Below are positions 57,329 to 64,000 of a stretch of 64,000 bases of DNA, piece by piece. The notes under the pieces are model-generated. The model was not told the DNA's origin. It made no database searches and was given only the letters and a program-made list of their open reading frames with translations. Location: assembly GCF_001648555.1 (NCBI RefSeq), contig NZ_LQXM01000027.1:1-64000 (forward strand), read 5' to 3'. The position numbers were made by a program, and so were the translations under genes. This DNA comes from Rossellomorea aquimaris TF-12 (GTDB taxonomy: Bacteria; Bacillota; Bacilli; Bacillales; Bacillaceae_B). The stretch's first letter is position 1. Every line of letters starts with the position of its first letter.

Positions 57329-58431
57329 TGCTCATGGCTCTTTTCTGAAAGATTCTCTTCACTTACTGTATTTATAAAATGAGTTTTACCATGAAGTATA
57401 CCTACCTTTACAATGGCCAGGACCGGAACGGCTAAAATAAGACCCATAACTCCTCCAACCTCTCCACCAATAATTAAGGCAGCCATAATAAAGAGAGGAT
57501 GCATATGCAGGCTTTTCCCAACAATTAAAGGCGATAGGATATTTCCTTCAAGGAATTGTAATATAATAACTAAAACCACAACATATATCACCATATTCAA
57601 AGACATTGTACTTGCCACAATGGCAGTGGGGATTGCACCAATTATGGGACCGAAATAAGGAATCACATTTGTCACTCCAATGATAAGACCCAAAATTAGT
57701 GGATATTTCATATCTAAAAACCATAATGTTATTGCTGAAACGCTACCAATAATAATACAAACCAGAAGCTGTCCCCTAATATATCCTCCTAATGATTCAT
57801 CGACGTCTCTTGAAAAGAGAAGAGCACTTTTCCTCCATTTTGATGGAGTTACTCCCCAAAAGAATTTTTTCACCTTTTGAATATCTTTTAACAAATAAAA
57901 GGATACAAAGGGTACAATGGCAACGATTAGAAGACTATTCATAAATTTCATCACAGCTGCAAGTACCAGGGCTACTAAACCAGTTAACCATGCCTCCATA
58001 CCATCTATTCTCTCCTCTAATTGGGATTGAATACCATCTGGCCAGGTGGAGGTTTGACTTTGGACATATTGGAGCCACCTTTGATATTGAGAGGTAAACT
58101 GAGGAGCATTTTCAGATAGATCCTTTAGTTGATGAAGGATAATAGGTGTTCCTTTATAAACAGCGTACCCTAAGCCTCCAAAGAAAAGAATATATATTAG
58201 GAGGATGGCTACTGCCCTATGAATCCCTGCCTCATGAAGCTTCTCGACTAATGGATGCAATAAGTACGCGATAAATCCCCCAATTAGAAAAGGCACTAAT
58301 GAGAGAAACATTACTTCTAAGACGGGATGCCACACAGGTTTCAATAAAAAAAGTAAATAAATAAAAATGGCGATTACCAGTGCAATTGAAAGTCTGTATA
58401 GCCATTTTGCATACTGTCGAGTTTCCACCAT
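57325..58431 (-). CDS. yrrI: AI-2E family transporter YrrI
   Basis: 368 residues with eight or so transmembrane helices and the family motif LGLIIGVTNVIPYFGPIIGAIPTAIVA. Other members export autoinducer-2 or act as Na+/H+ antiporters; the substrate here is unknown. Its stop overlaps the alaS promoter, so any read-through would add to alaS transcription. Upstream is yrzQ across a terminator. Confidence 0.9.
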   Translation of the reverse strand: MVETRQYAKWLYRLSIALVIAIFIYLLFLLKPVWHPVLEVMFLSLVPFLIGGFIAYLLHPLVEKLHEAGIHRAVAILLIYILFFGGLGYAVYKGTPIILHQLKDLSENAPQFTSQYQRWLQYVQSQTSTWPDGIQSQLEERIDGMEAWLTGLVALVLAAVMKFMNSLLIVAIVPFVSFYLLKDIQKVKKFFWGVTPSKWRKSALLFSRDVDESLGGYIRGQLLVCIIIGSVSAITLWFLDMKYPLILGLIIGVTNVIPYFGPIIGAIPTAIVASTMSLNMVIYVVVLVIILQFLEGNILSPLIVGKSLHMHPLFIMAALIIGGEVGGVMGLILAVPVLAIVKVGILHGKTHFINTVSEENLSEKSHEH

Positions 58432-58497
58432 GTCATCCTCCTCTCTTTTATATTGTTTGATGAGAGGGGATATTATTATTCATCTTGATAATGAATA

Positions 58498-58538
58498 AAA
58501 GAAAGGCTGACTCGAAATTCGAGTCAGCCTTTCTTTTT
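58498..58538 (-). terminator. Terminator between yrzQ and yrrI
   Basis: GAAAGGCTGACTCGAA / TTCGAGTCAGCCTTTC, perfect 16-bp stem with no extra loop, T-rich on both strands. Confidence 0.93.
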
Positions 58539-58540
58539 CG

Positions 58541-58672
58541 TTAAAAAAGTTTCTTCATTTGCTTTCGTATTCTTTTCATCTGTCTTTGATTCATCATATT
58601 CGATCTTTGAGAATAGATAGATGCTGCAATTCCCGCTCCAAAACCAACTATCGATGCAAATGTTCTGTTCAA
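58541..58672 (-). CDS. yrzQ: YrzQ family small protein (DUF3918)
   Basis: 43 residues from TTG at 58672: MNRTFASIVGFGAGIAASIY, SQRSNMMNQRQMKRIRKQMK, KLF. A Gly-rich helix followed by a basic tail matches YrzQ; AGAGGTG lies seven bases upstream of the TTG. A terminator follows its stop at once. Too short for usual gene finders; identity supported by order yrzR-yrzQ-yrrI. Function unknown. Confidence 0.85.
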   Translation of the reverse strand: MNRTFASIVGFGAGIAASIYSQRSNMMNQRQMKRIRKQMKKLF

Positions 58673-58687
58673 GAAAGACACCTCTTT

Positions 58688-58873
58688 CTAGCTTAATCGG
58701 CGCTCTTCCTCATCAAACAAGTCATCTAAAGAACTTAACGATCCATCCTCTTCTACCTGATGAGTATGAATGACTCCTTTAGTAAGAGAAAGTTCAATAA
58801 AGCAACCCCAACAATAATATTGGTTGATGCCTATTTTCCCTATATCTTTACTCTGGCAATTTGGGCATTTCAT
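58688..58873 (-). CDS. yrzR: YrzR, small zinc-ribbon protein
   Basis: 61 residues with two Cys pairs, MKCPNCQSKDIGKIG and YYCWGCFIEL, forming a zinc ribbon, and an acidic C-terminus LDDLFDEEERRLS. Located upstream of yrzQ and yrrI as in B. subtilis. Function unknown; nucleic-acid or protein binding is plausible. Confidence 0.88.
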   Translation of the reverse strand: MKCPNCQSKDIGKIGINQYYCWGCFIELSLTKGVIHTHQVEEDGSLSSLDDLFDEEERRLS

Positions 58874-58978
58874 CAGTAAGGATCACCTCAATTACACCAT
58901 TAACAATTGGTGATTATTCCTTACCATCCTGTCCAAACAGAGTAAATATTATACTTGTCTTAAGAGAAAAGAAGCACC

Positions 58979-59012
58979 GAACAATGAAATGATTATTTGA
59001 ATTTCATCGTTC
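58979..59012. terminator. Hairpin between recD2 and yrzR
   Basis: GAACAATGAAAT / ATTTCATCGTTC with ten-base loop, one mismatch, no U-run. Confidence 0.45.
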
Positions 59013-59103
59013 TTATATAGTGTGGGTTATTTTCTTGATTTCATAAGGAGTAACCTTTTCCAAAGAATCCATTGATCTTTAGGATAGAACGTACTATGCA
59101 TTG

Positions 59104-61494
59104 TTATTTCATGAATTCATAAGGAGTTATACCTTCCATTCCAATCATTGGGTCTTCATTCATGAGGATTTCCTCAATGGGAAGGTTTGTTTCATGAGTT
59201 TCCACTCTCTCCATTTCCGAATCAATGACATTTCCCAATTTTTCACTTAGAGTTGTCTTTCTGAGAAAATCTTCCTCTCTCTCAACACCTAATTTAAAGG
59301 CATCCAGCTCTCCACAGAGAATGAGAAATTGTTTACTTCTCGTAATTGCTGTGTAGAGAAGATTTCGTCTCAACATTCGATAATAACTTTTTACAACAGG
59401 TAATATTACAATCGGGAATTCACTGCCTTGTGATTTATGAATAGAGCAGCAATAGGCATGGGTGATTTGATTAAGATCTTGACGTGTATACGTCACCTCA
59501 GTCCCCTCATAGGACACAATGACCATATCTTGTTTCTCTGTATTTTCTTTCGCATAAAAAATTGAAACGACTTCACCAATATCACCGTTAAAGACATTGT
59601 TTTCAGGTTGATTTACAAGTTGAAGAACCTTGTCACCAATTCGATATTTTATGTCTCCAAACCCAATTTCTTTACGTGTACCATCATTCCTATTAAAGAT
59701 TTCTTGAAGCAATTCATTTAGCTTATCAATACCAGCCGGACCACGATACATAGGGGCTAGAACTTGAATATCTTTAGGTGTATACCCCTTTTTCTTTGCA
59801 TTTACTACGATCTTCTCTACAACTTCAGATATTTGATTCGTTCGACAAGGAAAAAAAGATCGATCCTTTTGCTGCTTCGTTAAGTCCGCTGGAACCAGAC
59901 CCTTTTTCATGCTATGGGCTAATTCAATAATGGAGGAGCCTTCCTCCTGCCTATATATATCCGTCAGTCTGACTGTAGGTACAACCTCAGACCTTAATAA
60001 GTCTTTCAATACCTGCCCTGGTCCCACTGAAGGTAACTGATCTTCATCCCCAACAAAGATGACTTGGATATGTTCAGGCAAAGCTTTTAATAATTGATGA
60101 GCCAGCCACGTATCAACCATGGAAACTTCATCCACGATTAATAATTTTCCTTCAATGGACCTTTCTTCGTCACTTTGAAAGCCTTCCTGGCCATTCCAGC
60201 CCAAGAGACGGTGAATGGTCATAGCAGGTAGTCCTGTTGATTCAGTCATTCGTTTTGCTGCTCTTCCTGTGGGAGCTGTTAGTAACACAGGAAATGGTTC
60301 ATCTTTATACTCCTTTGGGTCGAGAGAGCAACCATGTAAATCTGCAAAAAGTTCAACAATTCCTTTGATAACCGTGGTTTTCCCAGTACCAGGACCCCCA
60401 GTCAATAAGAGCATCGGGGACATTAAGGCCGTTTCAATGGCTTCTTTCTGTGAAGGTGCATAATGCACTCCTAACCTTTCTTCTAATGCTCCCAGTGAAA
60501 GGAGAAACTCTGATTGAGGAAACTGATCTTTATATTCGGTTTGAGATAAAATCCTCTCAATGTTCGTCACAATTCCTTTTTCTGAGAAGTAAAGTGAAGG
60601 AACATACACTTTACTTCCCTCTCCAATAACCTTACTTTCTTCCTCCAGAGTTACTAACTGACTGGAAATTTCCGTGAAATCAATCTGAGTGGGCTGACTT
60701 TTCTCTAATAATTCTTTTACTGAAACAATTAAATCTTCTGCCTCCAGATATACATGCCCTTGTTTTACACAGGTTTGCTCTAATATATACAAACAGCCTG
60801 CCTTAATTCTATCTGGATGGCTACCGGTAATCCCAATTTTAGATCCCAATTCATCAGCTCGAGTAAACCCTATTCCATCAATATCTTCAACCAATTTATA
60901 TGGATTGTTTTGAATAATTTCGAGGGTTTGTTCTTTATAAGCTTGGTAAACTTTCATAGAAATTTGCGGTCCAAACCCTAAATCATTTAAGACAATCATG
61001 ACTCGTTCTAAGCCTTGATGTTCCGTCAGTGTATCATATATATTTTTAGCCTTATCCCCAGGAAGCTTAGGTATTTCGTCTAAAAGATTTGGATTTTCTA
61101 GTATTTTGGTGATGGCATTTTCACCAATATGCTCAACAATTTTCTCAGCGGTTTTTCTTCCAATCCCTTTAAATAAGTCGCTTGATAAGTAATGAACGAC
61201 TCCTTGAGTTGTTTGTGGGATTTCCTTTTTAAAATGCTTAGCATGAAACTGCATGCCAAATTTAGGGTGATCCTGAAATCGACCATAAAACACATACGAT
61301 TCTTCTTCATGAATCTTAGGAAAGTGCCCCGTCACAACTGCTTCTTTGTCTTCATACGAATCGTTTGTTTCGTCTACTCGAATTCGGACAACCGTATAAA
61401 GATTTTCTTCGTTATGAAAAATCGTCACTAGAAGTCTACCCTTAATATATATTTCTTCATCTCCAAATAGCTTTAAAGAGTCTTGCTGGCTCAA
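59104..61494 (-). CDS. recD2: ATP-dependent helicase RecD2 (YrrC)
   Basis: 796 residues. N-terminal RecD2-specific region with HhH-type repeats (GIGRKTAEKIVEHIG), then SF1B helicase motifs: LLTGGPGTGKTTVI (Walker A), LLIVDEVSMVD, GDEDQLPSVGPGQVL, and AYCCSIHKSQGSEFP with LLYTAITRSKQFLILCG. Unwinds 5' to 3' in repair and replication without RecBC. Follows yrrB by 17 bases. Confidence 0.96.
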   Translation of the reverse strand: MSQQDSLKLFGDEEIYIKGRLLVTIFHNEENLYTVVRIRVDETNDSYEDKEAVVTGHFPKIHEEESYVFYGRFQDHPKFGMQFHAKHFKKEIPQTTQGVVHYLSSDLFKGIGRKTAEKIVEHIGENAITKILENPNLLDEIPKLPGDKAKNIYDTLTEHQGLERVMIVLNDLGFGPQISMKVYQAYKEQTLEIIQNNPYKLVEDIDGIGFTRADELGSKIGITGSHPDRIKAGCLYILEQTCVKQGHVYLEAEDLIVSVKELLEKSQPTQIDFTEISSQLVTLEEESKVIGEGSKVYVPSLYFSEKGIVTNIERILSQTEYKDQFPQSEFLLSLGALEERLGVHYAPSQKEAIETALMSPMLLLTGGPGTGKTTVIKGIVELFADLHGCSLDPKEYKDEPFPVLLTAPTGRAAKRMTESTGLPAMTIHRLLGWNGQEGFQSDEERSIEGKLLIVDEVSMVDTWLAHQLLKALPEHIQVIFVGDEDQLPSVGPGQVLKDLLRSEVVPTVRLTDIYRQEEGSSIIELAHSMKKGLVPADLTKQQKDRSFFPCRTNQISEVVEKIVVNAKKKGYTPKDIQVLAPMYRGPAGIDKLNELLQEIFNRNDGTRKEIGFGDIKYRIGDKVLQLVNQPENNVFNGDIGEVVSIFYAKENTEKQDMVIVSYEGTEVTYTRQDLNQITHAYCCSIHKSQGSEFPIVILPVVKSYYRMLRRNLLYTAITRSKQFLILCGELDAFKLGVEREEDFLRKTTLSEKLGNVIDSEMERVETHETNLPIEEILMNEDPMIGMEGITPYEFMK

Positions 61495-61511
61495 ATCAGT
61501 GAACCCCCTAA

Positions 61512-62183
61512 CTATTCACTCTTTTCATTTTTAAGCTTTTCAATCATCTTAATCCCGTAACCGGCTAGCATGTGATCAGGCTGGACTTCCACAGCTTTAT
61601 TAAAATAAGCAAGAGCAGTATCTGCATCATCCTTATACCCTGCATAAGCAACTCCTAAGTTATAATATGCATCTGCATGGGCAGGATCTGCTTCCACTAC
61701 TTCTGACAAGTATTTGATGGCTTCTTCATACGCTTCTACCTTTGCTAAACAAAGACCTAATTGGAAACGAGCCTCAACATCTTCGGGATTTAATTCAACG
61801 CTTCTTTGAAGATAAGGGAGTGCAAGCTTTGGTTGCTCCAATTGAAAAAGACTTACTCCTAGCATGAAATAGACATCTGGATTTTCCATTCCTTTAGAAA
61901 CCGCTTTTTCAAATTGATTCTTTGCTTCATCAAAGTTGTTTTCATTAAAATAGACATTCCCTAACGAATAATAGGCTGCTGCGGCATTTTCATCCACCGT
62001 AATGGCACGATCAAAAAATTTCTTTGCCTTTTCATTGTCCCCAACGGACATCAGCACATTCCCGAAGTTAATATACCCTACCGGATCTTTCGGCTTTTCT
62101 TCAATAGCTTCAGTGAATAGCTTAACTGCTTCCTCCACTTTGCCTTCTTGTAATAACTCAATACCTTTTAAATTTTTATCCAT
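61512..62183 (-). CDS. yrrB: Tetratricopeptide repeat protein YrrB
   Basis: 223 residues made of about six TPR units, for example AAAYYSLGNVYFNENNFDEAKNQF, ARFQLGLCLAKVEAYEEAIKYLSEV and ADAYYNLGVAYAGYKDDADTALAYF. A protein-protein interaction scaffold; partner unknown. Frame opens at 62270, but ATG at 62183 has TAGAGGTG upstream. Between mnmA and recD2. Confidence 0.93.
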   Translation of the reverse strand: MDKNLKGIELLQEGKVEEAVKLFTEAIEEKPKDPVGYINFGNVLMSVGDNEKAKKFFDRAITVDENAAAAYYSLGNVYFNENNFDEAKNQFEKAVSKGMENPDVYFMLGVSLFQLEQPKLALPYLQRSVELNPEDVEARFQLGLCLAKVEAYEEAIKYLSEVVEADPAHADAYYNLGVAYAGYKDDADTALAYFNKAVEVQPDHMLAGYGIKMIEKLKNEKSE

Positions 62184-62297
62184 TTTAAACACCTCTATAA
62201 TGTTATATTTTTTATGTATATATTCAATATAATCTTTCAAACTTTTCGTACTTAGTATATCATAACGCATTCTAAAAATAAGAAGAGAGGATCATCA

Positions 62298-62344
62298 AAA
62301 AAGGACTGTGAGAAGGGAGGTTTTATGTCTCTTCTTCACAGCCC
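62298..62344 (-). terminator. Terminator of mnmA
   Basis: GGGCTGTGAAGAAG / CTTCTCACAGTCC, one bulge, followed on the minus strand by TTTTTTGATG. Confidence 0.82.
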
Positions 62345-62350
62345 GTTTCA

Positions 62351-63466
<1,116 letters not shown>

Positions 63467-63507
63467 TTACGCCACCTCCTTCTTCTTTCCTTTTACGTAC
63501 AACCGGC

Positions 63508-64000
63508 TTATGAAGTTAATCTTTTGACGATTTTCCCTACTTCTTCAGCAGTTTGTACAATTTGTTCTTTTGTATTCCCTTGACCAAAGCTAAAACGAAT
63601 GGAATTTCTGATTTTCACTGACTGTTTTCCATACATGGCAACTAACACATGTGATGGCTCTATTGATCCAGCTGTACAAGCAGAACCGCTTGAAACAGCA
63701 ATACCTGACATATCTAAATTCACTAGCAAGGACTCCACATCAGTGCCAGGAAAGCTTAAGTTTAGCACATGAGGTAAGCCGTACTCAAGAGAACCGTTCT
63801 CTTCAAAAAGAATACCAGAATCCCTTAAGTTTTCTCTTAGAATTTGTTTGAACTCATTGTAGGAAGAATTCTTCTCTTCCATAGATTCCTGAGCGAGTTC
63901 AACTGCTTTTCCCAATCCCGCAATGGCAGCTACATTTTCTGTTCCAGCACGCCTTTTTCTTTCTTGCTCTCCACCATAAATCCCCGGTTGAAGTTCAACG
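63508..64000 (-). CDS. yrvO: Cysteine desulfurase (YrvO/IscS type), 3' part
   Basis: The last 164 codons are inside the window; the gene continues beyond the right edge. Visible: IYGGEQERKRRAGTENVAAIAG (class II desulfurase region), SSGSACTAGSIEPSHVLVAM with the active-site cysteine, and SIRFSFGQGNTKEQI. Provides sulfur to MnmA. IscS/NifS-like rather than SufS, judged by the SSGSAC motif and its place beside mnmA. Confidence 0.94.
   Translation of the reverse strand, partial: VELQPGIYGGEQERKRRAGTENVAAIAGLGKAVELAQESMEEKNSSYNEFKQILRENLRDSGILFEENGSLEYGLPHVLNLSFPGTDVESLLVNLDMSGIAVSSGSACTAGSIEPSHVLVAMYGKQSVKIRNSIRFSFGQGNTKEQIVQTAEEVGKIVKRLTS

Overview
The window looks like a low-GC Firmicute chromosome of the Bacillaceae. 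Evidence: AT-rich DNA, strong GGAGG-type ribosome binding sites, many intrinsic terminators, sporulation genes (spoIIP, gpr, sigK, sda, yrzI, a YjcZ-like gene), competence genes (comEA/EB/EC, comER, yqzM), a CIRCE/HrcA heat-shock operon and an alanine T-box. Gene order closely follows the yqe/yqf and yrr/yrz neighbourhoods I know from Bacillus subtilis, joined by segments that lie elsewhere in B. subtilis (psd/pssA, sigK). The genus is uncertain; a marine-type Bacillus or Rossellomorea-like organism is only a guess. I saw no rRNA, tRNA, CRISPR array, transposase, prophage or plasmid gene.

Layout. 0-1 kb: 3' part of a uvsE-like gene at the left edge, then yqeY and rpsU behind a consensus promoter with a long leader. 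1.2-4.9 kb: yqeW (+), deoC and a GH13 alpha-glucosidase with two LacI-type operators. 4.9-13.1 kb: heat-shock and modification operon hrcA-grpE-dnaK // dnaJ-prmA-rsmE-mtaB behind CIRCE, with a terminator and a fresh promoter between dnaK and dnaJ. 13.1-19.6 kb: gpr, spoIIP, yqxA, lepA, hemW, with a three-unit repeat between yqxA and lepA. 19.8-27.6 kb: rpsT, a VOC/HxlR divergent pair, holA, yqzM, a long palindrome, comEC-comEB-comEA and divergent comER. 27.8-33.8 kb: a DUF4083 protein, the yqeG-yqeH-aroE-yhbY-nadD-yqeK-rsfS-yqeM operon, and sda behind a DnaA-box cluster. 33.9-38.7 kb: divergent psd/pssA, a YjcZ-like gene with a sigma-K-type promoter, intact sigK, and arsR-arsB-arsC.

38.9-39.8 kb: a stretch with no ordinary gene but five tiny minus-strand ORFs, most with ribosome binding sites, separated by promoters and terminators; one is a YrzI-family protein. 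39.9-43.8 kb: reverse transsulfuration operon yrrT-mtnN-mccA-mccB-yrhC. 44-47 kb: yrzA, and pbpI-yrrS. 47.2 kb: a 124-bp palindromic dispersed-repeat candidate. 47.5-53.5 kb: mltG, tRNA U34 modification genes (yrrM, yrrN, yrrO), udk, greA. 53.2-64 kb: yrzL-ruvX-yrzB, alaS with T-box, yrrI, yrzQ, yrzR, recD2, yrrB, mnmA and the 3' part of a cysteine desulfurase gene.

The dominant theme is translation: ribosomal proteins, rRNA and tRNA modification (rsmE, prmA, mtaB, mnmA plus its desulfurase, yrrMNO), ribosome assembly (yqeH, rsfS, yhbY, lepA) and alanyl-tRNA synthesis. Protein folding, sporulation, DNA uptake and sulfur salvage are interleaved. No large novel system is visible. The least explained parts are the micro-ORF cluster at 38.9-39.8 kb and the intergenic repeat elements.
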